Shown here one piece after another: positions 18,878 to 28,674 of a stretch of DNA of 64,000 bases. The notes beneath the pieces were generated by a model. It made no database searches. It was given only the letters and a program-made list of their open reading frames with translations, and was not told where the DNA came from. The position numbers and the translations under genes were made by a program. Position 1 is the first letter of the stretch. Every line of letters starts with the position of its first letter. This DNA is from Citromicrobium bathyomarinum (GTDB lineage Bacteria > Pseudomonadota > Alphaproteobacteria > Sphingomonadales > Sphingomonadaceae): contig CP155577.1 of assembly GCA_001306305.2 (NCBI GenBank), positions 2,029,501 to 2,093,500 on the forward strand, given 5' to 3'.

Positions 18878-21505
18878 ATGGACTTACCCGATCTCGACAA
18901 GCACGCGCGCGACGAGGACCGACGCCTTGAAGCTTTGGCGGATCTGGCGGTGCTCGACACGCCGGTGGAGGCCGAATTCGACGAGCTGACCGCGCTTGCC
19001 GCGTCGACGTTCGGGGTTGAAAGTGCTGCCATCAGCTTGGTCGATCACGATCGGCAGTGGTTCAAATCACGGGTTAACCTGTCTTTTGCGGAAACGCCCC
19101 GCGATATCGCCTTCTGCCATTATACCGTCGAACAGCGCGACCTTCTGGTGGTAAACGACGCCGCGCAGGATCCGCGCTTCCGCGACAATCCGCTTGTGAC
19201 GGCCAAGGGCGGGATTCGCTTCTACGCGGGGGCTCCGCTAATCCTCGACGATGGTTCGTGCATCGGCAGCCTGTGCGTCATCGACCCCGCCCCGCGGCCC
19301 GACTTCGACGAGAAGGGTGCCGGTCTGCTCAAGGGGCTCGCCCGCCTCGCTTCGAGCCTGCTCATCGCGCGGCGCGAGCGGCTAACCGGCGAAATTGCAG
19401 CTAAGGTCATCAATGCCACCACCGACGCGATCGTCGCTGCGGATCGCGAGGGTAAGATCGTTCTCATGAATGGCGGCGCGGAGGACATGTTCGGCCACCC
19501 TGCGGCAGACGTGCTGGGCAAGAGCATCGAGATTCTCATGCCCGAACGCTATCGCCATGGGCACAAGGAACGGCTCGACCGTGCGAGCGCCTCGGGTCAG
19601 ATGGGCAAGTTGAGAACTTTCGGCGAACTGCCCGTTCAGACGGCCGACGGGGAGGAACTGCTTACCGATATGTCGCTCGCCCGCTGGGGAGGCGACGACT
19701 GCGCCGGCGGCTTCGCAGCCATTTTCCGCGATATCCGCGAGAGAAAAGCGCTGGAGACAGACCGCAACCACACCCGCAATCTGCTCGACGCGATAGTCGC
19801 CAACTTGCCCTCGCTGCTGTTCGTGAAGGATCTCTCGACCAAGAAATACGTCCTCGTGAACGACAAGGCATGTGAGATTATCGGTTTGCCGGAGAGTGAA
19901 GTCATCGGTCGAAGCGACCGTGAACTGTTCGGCGCCATCGGCGAAGAATTCGAGCGACGCGACCTGAAGGCGGCGCAGACCAAGCGACCGTTCCGCTACG
20001 AAAGCACATTTGTCAGCAAGAATGGCCAGTCCTTCGATATCCGGACAAGCCGCATCGTGATGGATGGCCCTGATCGTCTTGGGCAATATGTTCTCGGCGT
20101 GGGCGAAGACATGACCGATTTTCGCCGCACCGAAGCCGAGAAAAAGTGGCTCGCGCGCTACGACGAGCTGACTGGACTGCTCAACCGGACAAGCCTTTCG
20201 GAACTGCTTGCGGATTGTGTGGGCGAAGGCACGCCGTTCGCGATGCTGTGCGTCAACCTGGACCGGTTCAGGGCAGTAAACGAGCAATTCGGCCAGGCGG
20301 CAGGCGACGCAGTTTTGCAGGAGATCGGCACCCGGCTACAGATTCTCTGCGGCGCGCAGGCGACGATCGCCCGGGTCGGCGGCGACGAATTCATCATTCT
20401 TTTGAAGGGCGACCGGCTGGAAAGCCGGACTATTCAGCTCGCCCAGAAGATCGTTAGCACCGCTGCCGCGCCCATCGTGGCCAACGGGACCTTCTGCCAT
20501 ATCGGCGCGTCGGTGGGCGTGGCCTTCTTCCCCGAAGATGCCAGCTTCCCGCAAGCACTGCGCGACAGGGTCGAACTTGCTCTGGATCGCGCCAAGAAGC
20601 AGGGCGGCGGAAGGATATGCCTATTCGATGCGACGCTCGATGCGCAGGTTCGCGATCGCCGGATGCTGGAAAGCGATCTGCGCATCGCGATCGATCGGGA
20701 CGACATCGTGCTGCATTACCAGCCGGTGATGTCCGTCCGTACCGGGATGGTCAGCAGCGTGGAGGCGCTCGCCCGGTGGGAGCATGAGACCCGCGGACCG
20801 GTCAGTCCGGAAATCTTCATCGCGCTGGCCGAGGATTGCGGCCTGATCGACAAGCTGGGCTGTAAATTGCTCAACCGGGCGTGCGAAGACATGCTTGCCC
20901 TTCCCGACACCGTGCGGGTCGCGGTCAATCTATCGCCGCAGCAGTTCAAATCGGGCGACCTGGTTCCGACTGTGCGTGCAGCGCTCAAACGTACCGGCGC
21001 GGACCCGCGTCGGCTCCAGCTGGAAGTAACCGAGCGTCTGGTGATCGAAAATGCGCAGCAGACCTTCGCCCAACTTGAGGCATTGCGGAGCCTGGGCATT
21101 CAGATCCTGATGGATGATTTCGGGGTCGGACATTCCTCGCTCAGCTATTTTCAGATGTTTCCGTTCGACAAGGTGAAGATCGATAAGTCGTTCATCGCCG
21201 ACATCGAAACCTCGAAGACTGCGCGGGCAATCGTCGAGGCCGTGATCGGCCTCGCACACCAGCTGTCGATGGGCATCGTTGCCGAAGGCGTCGAGTGCGA
21301 AGAGCAGCGCAGCTTGCTGACCGAGCTGGGCTGCACGCATCTGCAGGGCTATTTCTTCGGCAAACCCGCACCGCTGCAAAAGGTCGCGCAACTCGTTGCG
21401 CGCAAGGGGGCGCCCGCAGTTGCCGGAGCGTTGCGCAGAAACCCACCGCATGGGGGCCACGCATTCACCTCCGGAATGCGTAGCGCAGGCTCCACCACAG
21501 GATAG
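18878..21505 (+). CDS. GAF-PAS-PAS-GGDEF-EAL cyclic-di-GMP signalling protein
   Basis: An 875-residue soluble protein without membrane segments. The order is GAF (about residues 20-165), PAS1 (from VINATTDAIVAADREGKIVLMN, about 175-290), PAS2 (LLDAIVANLPSLLFVKD, about 300-420), GGDEF (about 430-590, motif RVGGDEF near residue 502) and EAL (about 600-845, motif VEALARW near residue 628). Both signatures look intact: the EAL domain keeps NLSPQQF, EVTERL, DDFGVGHSSLSYF, KIDKSF and AEGVE. It may therefore make or degrade c-di-GMP depending on the GAF/PAS input. The ATG at 18878 is preferred over upstream in-frame starts that lie near the rpsD terminator. Its 3' end overlaps the converging peptidase gene by 41 bases. 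Confidence 0.93.
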   Translation: MDLPDLDKHARDEDRRLEALADLAVLDTPVEAEFDELTALAASTFGVESAAISLVDHDRQWFKSRVNLSFAETPRDIAFCHYTVEQRDLLVVNDAAQDPRFRDNPLVTAKGGIRFYAGAPLILDDGSCIGSLCVIDPAPRPDFDEKGAGLLKGLARLASSLLIARRERLTGEIAAKVINATTDAIVAADREGKIVLMNGGAEDMFGHPAADVLGKSIEILMPERYRHGHKERLDRASASGQMGKLRTFGELPVQTADGEELLTDMSLARWGGDDCAGGFAAIFRDIRERKALETDRNHTRNLLDAIVANLPSLLFVKDLSTKKYVLVNDKACEIIGLPESEVIGRSDRELFGAIGEEFERRDLKAAQTKRPFRYESTFVSKNGQSFDIRTSRIVMDGPDRLGQYVLGVGEDMTDFRRTEAEKKWLARYDELTGLLNRTSLSELLADCVGEGTPFAMLCVNLDRFRAVNEQFGQAAGDAVLQEIGTRLQILCGAQATIARVGGDEFIILLKGDRLESRTIQLAQKIVSTAAAPIVANGTFCHIGASVGVAFFPEDASFPQALRDRVELALDRAKKQGGGRICLFDATLDAQVRDRRMLESDLRIAIDRDDIVLHYQPVMSVRTGMVSSVEALARWEHETRGPVSPEIFIALAEDCGLIDKLGCKLLNRACEDMLALPDTVRVAVNLSPQQFKSGDLVPTVRAALKRTGADPRRLQLEVTERLVIENAQQTFAQLEALRSLGIQILMDDFGVGHSSLSYFQMFPFDKVKIDKSFIADIETSKTARAIVEAVIGLAHQLSMGIVAEGVECEEQRSLLTELGCTHLQGYFFGKPAPLQKVAQLVARKGAPAVAGALRRNPPHGGHAFTSGMRSAGSTTG

Positions 21506-22178
21506 CAATGTTGATCGCGCTGAGCACGATCGCCCAGAACCAGTAGGACAGGCCGAGCGCGGCGGAGATCGCGCCGGTGTCCGATATCTGCGGCATACCG
21601 CCCAGCATTCCGCCTTGGGTGAACAGATAGCCCGACTGCGCCCATACGCTGATGACTGCCTGAACGCCGAGCAGCTGGATCGCGAAGCGCTGCTGGTCCG
21701 CATTGGCATTGCGGGCGATGGCGAGGATGGCGATCCCGGCGATCGGCAGGACCAGCCAGCCCGTTACGCTGCGGACCCAGATCGCGGTCGTCAGCAACAG
21801 TGCTGCCCCAAGCACTGCGAGCGCGATGCGCGTGCCCTTCAGCGTGCGAGACGAAGCGATCAGCGCCGCGCCCGCCAGCGCCGGGCCGATCGGCCCGCCC
21901 GCCGCGATGATCGCATCCTGCAGCGCGGTGCGATCGGGCGAGACCAGCGACATCGCGACGCCCGATCCGTCCGGATAGATCACCAGCGAATCGAACCGCT
22001 CGCCCATCAGGATGGCGGACAGGCCATGGCCCATCTCGTGGAACCAAGTGGACAGGATGGTGAAGGGATACAGCAGCAGCGCGCCGAAGGGCGCATGCCA
22101 GATCATCAGCGATCCCAGACCGAGAATAACGAGCAGCGTGATCCGCTGCTGCCGGTCCTGTTCTGCGAGGTAACTCAT
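21465..22178 (-). CDS. M50-type membrane zinc metallopeptidase family protein
   Basis: A 237-residue membrane protein with about six hydrophobic segments. The HExxH motif (His47-Glu48-Met-Gly-His51, in [17 protein letters not shown]) lies at the edge of the second segment, as in M50B-like peptidases that cleave within or near membranes. An [11 protein letters not shown] segment follows. The second metal ligand motif (usually NxxPxxxxDG) is not obvious, so catalysis is uncertain. It starts with a 4-base ATGA overlap at the end of tgt, so it is made from the tgt transcript. Its tail overlaps the converging GGDEF-EAL gene. Confidence 0.82.
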   Translation of the reverse strand: MSYLAEQDRQQRITLLVILGLGSLMIWHAPFGALLLYPFTILSTWFHEMGHGLSAILMGERFDSLVIYPDGSGVAMSLVSPDRTALQDAIIAAGGPIGPALAGAALIASSRTLKGTRIALAVLGAALLLTTAIWVRSVTGWLVLPIAGIAILAIARNANADQQRFAIQLLGVQAVISVWAQSGYLFTQGGMLGGMPQISDTGAISAALGLSYWFWAIVLSAINIAILWWSLRYAFRR

Positions 22179-23305
22179 CCTGTCCGCAGATAGGTATCGC
22201 GAAAGCCGCGCGCAAAGGCGGCGAAGCGATCCTGCGCGATGGCATCGCGCATCGCCTGCATCAGCTGCTGGTAGAAGCCGATATTATGCTCGGTCAGCAG
22301 CATGGCGCCCAGCATCTCGCCCGACCTGATCAGGTGATGCAGATAGGCGCGGCTGTATGTGGCACAGGTCGGGCAGGCGCATCTGCTGTCGAGCGGATCG
22401 GTATCCTCCGCGAAGCGCGCATTGCGAAGGTTCATCGGGCCATCCCAGGTGAAGGCCTGCCCGTTGCGACCGGAGCGGGTCGGCAGCACGCAGTCGAACA
22501 TATCGACCCCGCGCTCCACCGCGCCGACCAGATCGTCCGGCTTGCCGACCCCCATCAGGTAGCGCGGGGCGTTGTCGGGCAACTGGCCGGGCGCGAAGTC
22601 GAGCGTGGCGAACATCGCCTCTTGCCCTTCGCCCACGGCAAGCCCGCCGATCGCGTAGCCATCGAACCCGATTTCGCTCAGCGCCTCGGCAGAGCGGCGG
22701 CGCAGGGTCTCGTCCAGCGCACCCTGCTGGATGCCGAACAGCGCCGCGCGGGCGGCGTGCTCACCGCCTGCATCGAAGGCATCGCGGCTGCGCTTCGCCC
22801 AGCGCATCGACATCTCCATGCTCGCCTCGATCTCGGCCAGCGGGCGGTCGGCGCGCGGGCACTCGTCGAACGCCATCACGATGTCGCTGCCCAGCAGTCG
22901 CTGGATCTCCATGCTGCGTTCGGGCGTGAGCATGTGTTTCGAGCCGTCGAGATGGCTGCGGAATTCCACGCCTTCCTCGGTCAGCTTGTTGAGCTCGGAC
23001 AGGCTCATCACCTGATAGCCGCCGCTATCGGTCAGGATCGGGCGATCCCAGTTCATGAATTTGTGCAGCCCGCCCAGTCTCGCGACCCGCTCCGCCCCGG
23101 GACGCAGCATAAGGTGGTAGGTATTGCCAAGGATGATGTCCGCGCCCGCTGCGCGCACGCTTTCGGGCTTCATCCCCTTGACCGTGGCGGCCGTGCCGAC
23201 CGGCATGAAGGCGGGCGTGCGGATCTCTCCGCGCATCATCTGGATCGTGCCGGTGCGCGCGGCACCGCTGCGGGCGGAAATCTGGAACTGGAAACGGGTG
23301 CTCAT
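22175..23305 (-). CDS. tgt: queuine tRNA-ribosyltransferase (tRNA-guanine transglycosylase)
   Basis: A 376-residue enzyme that swaps guanine-34 for preQ1 in GUN-anticodon tRNAs. Motifs: [10 protein letters not shown] with the catalytic base Asp, [17 protein letters not shown] with the nucleophile Asp, and the zinc site CACPTC with a following His in AYLHHL. An in-frame ATG three codons upstream (23314) is also possible; 23305 gives the usual MSTRFQF-type N-terminus. queA, the next pathway step, lies 3.5 kb upstream on the same strand, separated by an exporter and a porin-like gene. Confidence 0.97.
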   Translation of the reverse strand: MSTRFQFQISARSGAARTGTIQMMRGEIRTPAFMPVGTAATVKGMKPESVRAAGADIILGNTYHLMLRPGAERVARLGGLHKFMNWDRPILTDSGGYQVMSLSELNKLTEEGVEFRSHLDGSKHMLTPERSMEIQRLLGSDIVMAFDECPRADRPLAEIEASMEMSMRWAKRSRDAFDAGGEHAARAALFGIQQGALDETLRRRSAEALSEIGFDGYAIGGLAVGEGQEAMFATLDFAPGQLPDNAPRYLMGVGKPDDLVGAVERGVDMFDCVLPTRSGRNGQAFTWDGPMNLRNARFAEDTDPLDSRCACPTCATYSRAYLHHLIRSGEMLGAMLLTEHNIGFYQQLMQAMRDAIAQDRFAAFARGFRDTYLRTG

Positions 23306-23439
23306 TGCGATCATCCGCTAATGCAGCACGGCGGCGCTGTCGATCCGCCAGCGCATTCGCTTTGTGCCCGCATTCACCTTTCGCTCAGTGCTTGCACTGC
23401 AACGCAGGCCGACCGACCAGCATGGAACCCTCGCGCCCT

Positions 23440-23955
23440 ATGATCCGCCAGCTTGCCCCCCTCGCCTGCCTGCTCGCCGCGAGCACCACTGCCGCAGCGC
23501 AAACCCCAGCGCGGCCGTGCATCTCGCCTGCGGAGAACGAGGCGCTGGTCGCCTATGTCATGCCGGAGCTTGTCGGCGCGCTGGAACAGCGGTGCGCGGG
23601 TGCCCTGCCCGCCCAGCCTTTCCTCGGCACACGCTCGGCTTCGCTCAAGACCCGGCTCGCGCCGCAGGCGGAGCGTGCGTGGCCCCGCGCGCGCAAAGTC
23701 GCACAGCGGCTCGCAGGTTCGCGCCTGCCGGTGGACGGGCCTTTCGAAGGCGTCGCCAAGGCTGCGCTCGCACCCGCCGCGGCGACCATGATCGCGCGTG
23801 GCTTCGATGGGGAACGATGCCGGATCGCCGACCGCCTGCTGGCCGAACTTGCCCCGCTGCCTCCCGAAAACCTCGCCCGCGTGATGGCGCTGTTCCTCGA
23901 GGTGGGCAGCGCCGAGCGCGACGAGGTGCCGTTCCGCGTGTGCCCCGCGAACTAG
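23440..23955 (+). CDS. secreted protein of unknown function
   Basis: A 171-residue protein with a signal peptide (MIRQLAPLACLLAASTTAAAQ) and four cysteines in the mature part (RPCISP, EQRCAG, GERCRI, FRVCPAN), spaced so that two disulfides are possible. The rest is mostly helical and rich in Ala, Leu and Pro. An alternative ATG at 23422 would add six residues; neither start has a strong Shine-Dalgarno. It is divergent from tgt and converges on the DUF481 gene with a six-base gap. The family is not recognised. Confidence 0.72.
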   Translation: MIRQLAPLACLLAASTTAAAQTPARPCISPAENEALVAYVMPELVGALEQRCAGALPAQPFLGTRSASLKTRLAPQAERAWPRARKVAQRLAGSRLPVDGPFEGVAKAALAPAAATMIARGFDGERCRIADRLLAELAPLPPENLARVMALFLEVGSAERDEVPFRVCPAN

Positions 23956-23961
23956 CTTCGG

Positions 23962-24909
23962 TCAGAAACCGTAGACCAGCGTGAAGCGGGTCAGCGTATC
24001 GGTGCTGCTCTGGTCGGCACGCACATTGCTGTTGTATTCCAGCTGATAGGAAAGGCGCGACCGCAACCGGTCGCTGACCTTGAAATCGATGCCGCTGAGC
24101 AGATTGAACGTCGTGTTCGCGCTGTCCACGATCAGCAGCGCCTCGGCCCCGGTTTCGGCCACGGCATTGGCGTCCTGCGTGAAGGTGATACGGTCGGAAA
24201 GCTTCCAGTCGAAGTCCATCCCGAAAAGCCCGGCAATCCGGTCGACGCTGGTGCCGTCGGTGCGCTGCGTCACGCGATAGGCCGGGCCAGCCTTGATCGA
24301 GAGGGTCGCGGAATCGCTATCGAGCAACGTGTAACCGATCCCTCCTGAAACCGCGTAGCGATGGTCGAAGCCCTGGAACTTGTCATGCTCGTACTGCGCG
24401 AGGCCGTAGGCGAACAGGTTCTCGCCCATCTCGAAGCGCGGTTCGTAGGCGATCAGATACCGCTCCCGGCTCGTCACCCCGTTGGAGCGCTGGTAGTCCG
24501 CGCTCGCGCGCAGCGCATGGGTCCAGTCGATTCCCTCACGCTTCAGGTTCAGCGCGACCGAGAGACCCGCATCCTCGCTGTTGCCGGTCGACAGGAAGGC
24601 ACCGACCTGTCCTTCGCCGGACCACAGGTCGAGCAGTCCGGCCTGGCGGATTTCTTCCTGCTTGTGCTGTTCGGCAAGCCGCTTGGCCTCTTCCTGATCG
24701 GCCTGCCAGGCGACCGCCAGCGCCTCGATCTCCTCGGCGTGATCGGGCTGGGTCTGCTTGGCCAGGTCGAACACGGTTTCCACCTTCGCCTTGTCGCCGG
24801 TGGCGATGGCGGCGTCGATCATCGCCTGCACATCGGGCGGGACTTCGGCGAAGGCGGGCGTTGCAAACAGGCCGCATAGTGCTGCGGCAACAATCGTTCT
24901 GGTCGGCAT
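23962..24909 (-). CDS. DUF481-family outer-membrane beta-barrel protein
   Basis: A 315-residue protein with a signal peptide (PTRTIVAAALCGLFATPAFAEV), a helical N-terminal segment rich in Glu, Lys and Gln (about residues 25-90) and then repeated amphipathic strands ending in Phe (GEGQVGAFLSTGNSEDAGLSVALNLKREG...LTRFTLVYGF). This is the DUF481/YdiY pattern of salt-stress-induced outer-membrane proteins with no known cargo. The terminal aromatic residue fits the BAM assembly signal. It lies 18 bases downstream of the ABC-2 permease. Confidence 0.9.
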   Translation of the reverse strand: MPTRTIVAAALCGLFATPAFAEVPPDVQAMIDAAIATGDKAKVETVFDLAKQTQPDHAEEIEALAVAWQADQEEAKRLAEQHKQEEIRQAGLLDLWSGEGQVGAFLSTGNSEDAGLSVALNLKREGIDWTHALRASADYQRSNGVTSRERYLIAYEPRFEMGENLFAYGLAQYEHDKFQGFDHRYAVSGGIGYTLLDSDSATLSIKAGPAYRVTQRTDGTSVDRIAGLFGMDFDWKLSDRITFTQDANAVAETGAEALLIVDSANTTFNLLSGIDFKVSDRLRSRLSYQLEYNSNVRADQSSTDTLTRFTLVYGF

Positions 24910-24927
24910 GGCGAGCCGCTTAACGCG

Positions 24928-25695
24928 TCAGTTGCGCAACCGCCACCCGGTACGGAAGATGTATGCGATGACTGCTGTACAGACCACGAGGAAGGCCAGC
25001 GTCAGCGCCAGCGAAACCCAGATGCTGACGTCGGCAGAGCCGTAGAATGTCCAGCGCAGCCCGCTGACGAGGTAGACGATCGGATTGGCCAGCGCGACCG
25101 TGTTCCACGGCGCGGGCAGGTCCGCGATCGAATAGAAGGTGCCACCCAGGAACGTGAGCGGGGTCAGGATCAGCATCGGGATGATGCCCAGCTTTTCGAA
25201 ACTGTCCGCCCAGATGCCCAGGATGAAGCCGAACAGGCTGAAACTGGCCGCGACCAGCAGGATGAACACGAAGGCGAACACCGGATGTGCGATGTCGTAA
25301 GGCACGAATATCCGCGCGGTCAGGAGGATGATCGCCGCCAGAATCAGGCTTTTGGTCGCGGCAGCACCGACGAAACCGACCAGCGTTTCCGCCACGCCCA
25401 CGGGCGCGCTCAGCAATTCGTAGATCGTGCCTGTAAAGCGCGGCATGTAGATGCCGAAGCTGGAATTGCTGGTCGTCTCGCCCAACAGGGTCAGCATCAG
25501 CAGGCCGGGAATGATGAACGCGCCGTAATCGACCGAGCCCACATCAGGCATCCGGTCGCCGATCGCGCTGCCGAAGACGAGGATATAGAGCGAGGTGGTA
25601 AGCACCGGTGCAAGCACCGACTGGAACGCCGTGCGCAGGAAGCGCCACAGCTCGCGCCGGTAGATCGACCATGCGGAACGCGCATTGAAGCTCAT
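24928..25695 (-). CDS. ABC-2 type transporter permease, YadH/NodJ-like
   Basis: A 255-residue inner-membrane protein with six hydrophobic segments. The ABC-2 signature is seen as PGLLMLTLLGETTSNSSFGIYMPRFTGTIYELLSAPV and the later LTPLTFLGGTFYSIADLPAPW. It pairs with the ATPase that overlaps it upstream by four bases (ATGA). Members export polysaccharides, drugs or lipids; the substrate cannot be read from sequence. Confidence 0.94.
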   Translation of the reverse strand: MSFNARSAWSIYRRELWRFLRTAFQSVLAPVLTTSLYILVFGSAIGDRMPDVGSVDYGAFIIPGLLMLTLLGETTSNSSFGIYMPRFTGTIYELLSAPVGVAETLVGFVGAAATKSLILAAIILLTARIFVPYDIAHPVFAFVFILLVAASFSLFGFILGIWADSFEKLGIIPMLILTPLTFLGGTFYSIADLPAPWNTVALANPIVYLVSGLRWTFYGSADVSIWVSLALTLAFLVVCTAVIAYIFRTGWRLRN

Positions 25696-26639
25696 GCCGC
25701 CTGCTCCTCTTCATCGCCCAGCAGCGAGACGAAGATGTCCTCCAGGCTGCTTTCGCGCACATCGATGCCGACATAGTCGATCCCGCTCGCGATCAGCGCC
25801 TTGGTCAGTTCGGCCACTTCCTCGCGGCCCTTGCCCGTGCCGTCGCCGCCGCGATAGCAGATCGAACGTCCGCCCTCCTCCAGCTCGACCGGGAAGGCGG
25901 CGATTGCGGGCGGCAGTGCGTCGAGCGGCTGTGCCAGCATCACATGCGCCTCGGTCCGCCCGAGCCGCGCCATCATCGCGTCTTTCTGATCGACCATAAG
26001 GATCTTGCCGCCGCGGATGATGCCGACCCGGTCGGCCATTTCCTCGGCTTCCTCGATGTAATGCGTGGTCAGGATGACGGTGACACCGCGCGCGCGCATC
26101 GCGTCGATCTGGTGCCACATATCCTTGCGTAGTTCGACGTCGACGCCCGCGGTCGGCTCGTCGAGGAACAGCAGGTCCGGCTCGTGCGCCATCGCCTTGG
26201 CGATCAGCACGCGCCGCTTCATCCCGCCGGACAGCTCCATGATCCGGTTGTTGCGCTTGTCCCACAGGCTCAGTGAGCGCAGGATTTCCTCGATCCGCGC
26301 GGGATCGGGCGCGAGGCCGAAGAGGCCGCGCGAATATTCGACCGCATGCAGGACCGGCTCGAACATGTCGGTCGACAGTTCCTGCGGCACCAGCCCGATG
26401 CGCGCGCGGGCCTGCCGCCAGTCGCTTTTGGTATCCTGACCGAACGCGCGGATCGTACCCGATGTCGGTCGCACCAATCCGCACACCGCGCCGATCAGCG
26501 TGGTCTTGCCCGCGCCGTTGGGCCCGAGCAGCGCGAAAATCTCGCCGCGATTGATGGTCAGGTCGATATTGTCGAGCGCCTTGAACCCTCCGGGAAACAC
26601 TTTTGTGAGGCCGGCAAGCTCTAGGATCGGTTCAGGCAT
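25692..26639 (-). CDS. ABC transporter ATP-binding protein, YadG/NodI-like
   Basis: A 315-residue ATPase with Walker A ([17 protein letters not shown]), signature ([17 protein letters not shown]), Walker B ([12 protein letters not shown]) and the switch His ([16 protein letters not shown]). A C-terminal extension of about 90 residues, typical of ABC-2 exporter ATPases, follows. It is the upstream partner of the permease at 24928. Together they form an exporter inserted between queA and tgt. Confidence 0.95.
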   Translation of the reverse strand: MPEPILELAGLTKVFPGGFKALDNIDLTINRGEIFALLGPNGAGKTTLIGAVCGLVRPTSGTIRAFGQDTKSDWRQARARIGLVPQELSTDMFEPVLHAVEYSRGLFGLAPDPARIEEILRSLSLWDKRNNRIMELSGGMKRRVLIAKAMAHEPDLLFLDEPTAGVDVELRKDMWHQIDAMRARGVTVILTTHYIEEAEEMADRVGIIRGGKILMVDQKDAMMARLGRTEAHVMLAQPLDALPPAIAAFPVELEEGGRSICYRGGDGTGKGREEVAELTKALIASGIDYVGIDVRESSLEDIFVSLLGDEEEQAA

Positions 26640-26761
26640 GCGCGACTATTTGGCGCAAGCGGCAGGCATTACAAGTGAACCGGTCAGCGATTTAACCATC
26701 AATTCGCCGATTGCCTGCAATATCGCCCCGCCCGCTCGCGCGATGCCGCCCGGGCGGCGGG

Positions 26762-27811
26762 TCATCGTGGCGGCAATAGCAGCGAGGAATCCCCGTAGGA
26801 ATAGAAGCGATATTCGTGCGCGATCGCGTATGCGTAGGCCTCCATCATCCGTTCCCGCCCCATCAGCGCGCTGACCAGCATCATCAGCGTCGATTTCGGC
26901 AGGTGGAAATTGGTCATCAGCCCGTCAACCGCGCGAAACTCATATCCCGGCGTGATGAAGATGTCGGTGTCGCCGGCGAATGGCTGGATCGTGTGGTTCT
27001 GATCCGCCGCACTTTCGAGCAGGCGCAGGCTCGTGGTGCCGACCGCAATCACTCGGCGCCCCTCAGCGCGCGCGGCGTTGAGGCGTGCGGCAGCCTCGGC
27101 GGTGATCTCGCCCCACTCGGCGTGCATCTTGTGCTGCGCGGTGTCATCCGCCTTCACCGGCAGGAAGGTGCCCGCGCCGACATGCAGCGTCAGCGTCTCG
27201 CGCACGATCCCCGCCGCATCGAGCCGCTCGACCAGTGCGGGTGTGAAATGGAGCGCGGCGGTGGGTGCAGCGACAGCACCCGCCTTGTCCGCGAACAGGG
27301 TTTGGTAATCCTGGGCGTCACGCTCGTCCGCCGCGCGGCGCTGCGCGATATAGGGCGGCAGAGGCATCGCGCCCGCCCGGGCGAGCAGTTCCTCGACCGG
27401 CTCCCCACCCGCAAAGGCCAGCGTCCAGCTGCCATCCTCGGCCCGCGCTTCCGCGGTTACCGAGATGCCATCGGGGAACCTGATCGTGTCGCCTTCGCGC
27501 AGCCGCTTGGCGTTGCGCACGAAGGCCTGCCAGCGGCGCGCGTCGATCCGCTTGTGCAGCGTCGCGCCGATCGCCGCGCCCGATGCACCCTCTCGGATAC
27601 GCTCGCCTTCGAGCTGGGCGGGAATCACGCGGGTATCGTTGAACACCAGCACGTCGCCTGCGCGCAGCAGGTCGGGCAGGTCGCGCACCTGCCGGTCGGC
27701 AAAGGGCGCAGCGCCGTCCACCACCAGCATCTTCGCCGCGTCTCGCGGGGAGACGGGACGCAGCGCTATCCTCTCCGGCGGGAGGTCGAAATCGAACAGG
27801 TCGACTTTCAT
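26762..27811 (-). CDS. queA: S-adenosylmethionine:tRNA ribosyltransferase-isomerase
   Basis: A 349-residue enzyme that transfers the ribosyl part of SAM to preQ1-modified tRNA to form epoxyqueuosine. Family signatures include [20 protein letters not shown] at the start, [14 protein letters not shown], the [11 protein letters not shown] segment and the C-terminal [18 protein letters not shown]. Length is normal. Its start codon sits at the centre of a perfect 20-base palindrome (27801-27820). Confidence 0.97.
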   Translation of the reverse strand: MKVDLFDFDLPPERIALRPVSPRDAAKMLVVDGAAPFADRQVRDLPDLLRAGDVLVFNDTRVIPAQLEGERIREGASGAAIGATLHKRIDARRWQAFVRNAKRLREGDTIRFPDGISVTAEARAEDGSWTLAFAGGEPVEELLARAGAMPLPPYIAQRRAADERDAQDYQTLFADKAGAVAAPTAALHFTPALVERLDAAGIVRETLTLHVGAGTFLPVKADDTAQHKMHAEWGEITAEAAARLNAARAEGRRVIAVGTTSLRLLESAADQNHTIQPFAGDTDIFITPGYEFRAVDGLMTNFHLPKSTLMMLVSALMGRERMMEAYAYAIAHEYRFYSYGDSSLLLPPR

Positions 27812-27820
27812 GAAAGTCGA
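27801..27820. repeat. perfect 20-base palindrome centred on the queA start codon
   Basis: TCGACTTTCATGAAAGTCGA reads identically on both strands. The queA ATG is at 27811-27809, so the first codons of queA form one arm. It could be an operator or an mRNA hairpin hiding the start. A chance product of repeat insertion next to it is also possible. Confidence 0.85.
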
Positions 27821-27828
27821 TCCCGATT

Positions 27829-27850
27829 ATCCTGAGCTTGTCGAAGGGCG
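27829..27850. repeat. single half of a dispersed CCTGAGCTTGTCGAAGG repeat
   Basis: CCTGAGCTTGTCGAAGG at 27831-27847 is a short intergenic repeat unit that I know from many sphingomonad genomes. Only one half is present here. It fills most of the spacer between ppi and queA. Confidence 0.6.
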
Positions 27851-27888
27851 CGCATGGGGGCTGCCGCTAGCGCGTCGAAGCGACCGGG

Positions 27889-28584
27889 TCACTCCCCGAT
27901 CGGGGCGTTCAGTTCGTCCACGCTCATCGTGCGCGCGTCGGTGTTCGCGGGCGCGGCCAGTTGCGCCGGGCTCGGCGCGGGGCGATTGTCCGATGCGATC
28001 GATGCCTGCACGATCCGGGTCGGATTGCTGGGCGGCTCGCCGCGTACGATCGCGTCGACCGCATCCATCCCGGCGATCACCCGGCCGAAATTGGTGTATT
28101 TCTTGTCGAGGCTGAAGCGCGGGTAGAACACGATGAAGAACTGGCTGTTCGCGCTGTCTTCCGACTGCGCGCGCGCCATGGACACGGTGCCGCGCACGTG
28201 CGGCATCGGGTTGAATTCTGCCTTGAGATCGGGGAGCTCCGATCCGCCCTGTCCGGTGCCGGTCGGATCACCGGTCTGCGCCATGAATCCGTCGATCACG
28301 CGATGGAAGATCACCCCGTCGTAAAAGCCCTCGCGCGCCAGTGTCTTGACCCGCTCGACATGGTGCGGCGCCCAGTCGGGCATCAGGCGGATCGCGACCC
28401 GCTGCCCGTTCGACAGGTCGAGGAACAGGATATTCTCCCGGTCTTCCTGCAGATTGTAGTCGATCGTCGCATAGTCGGACATCTGCCGCTGGGCCGGCGG
28501 CGCATCGGCGTCGATGTCCTGTGCCGCGAGCGGAGTGGCGGCCATCGCGGAAAGGACGGCGGCGGAAAAAAGGGTCTTGAGCAT
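27889..28584 (-). CDS. periplasmic cyclophilin-type peptidyl-prolyl isomerase
   Basis: A 231-residue protein with a signal peptide (LKTLFSAAVLSAMAATPLAAQ) from the ATG at 28584. The cyclophilin domain (about residues 40-190) has VERVKTLAREGFYDGVIFHRVIDGFMAQTGDPTGTGQGGSE, with the Arg and Phe of the active site, and SANSQFFIVFYP. It should speed folding of exported proteins. A C-terminal tail rich in Pro and Ala follows. It lies between coaD and queA, a neighbourhood common in alphaproteobacteria. Confidence 0.95.
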   Translation of the reverse strand: MLKTLFSAAVLSAMAATPLAAQDIDADAPPAQRQMSDYATIDYNLQEDRENILFLDLSNGQRVAIRLMPDWAPHHVERVKTLAREGFYDGVIFHRVIDGFMAQTGDPTGTGQGGSELPDLKAEFNPMPHVRGTVSMARAQSEDSANSQFFIVFYPRFSLDKKYTNFGRVIAGMDAVDAIVRGEPPSNPTRIVQASIASDNRPAPSPAQLAAPANTDARTMSVDELNAPIGE

Positions 28585-28674
28585 GTGTCTCACAAACGAA
28601 TTGTGGAGGAATGGCGCGGCGATACTAAGCGCGCGCTGTCGGTGCAATGAACGAATGCTGCGGGGCGGCGGCTC

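Noticed and set aside
26692-26699. TTAACCAT, a CtrA half-site-like sequence before the ABC exporter
   Set aside because: The second TTAA at the right distance is missing (TTCG), and one half-site in 64 kb is expected by chance.
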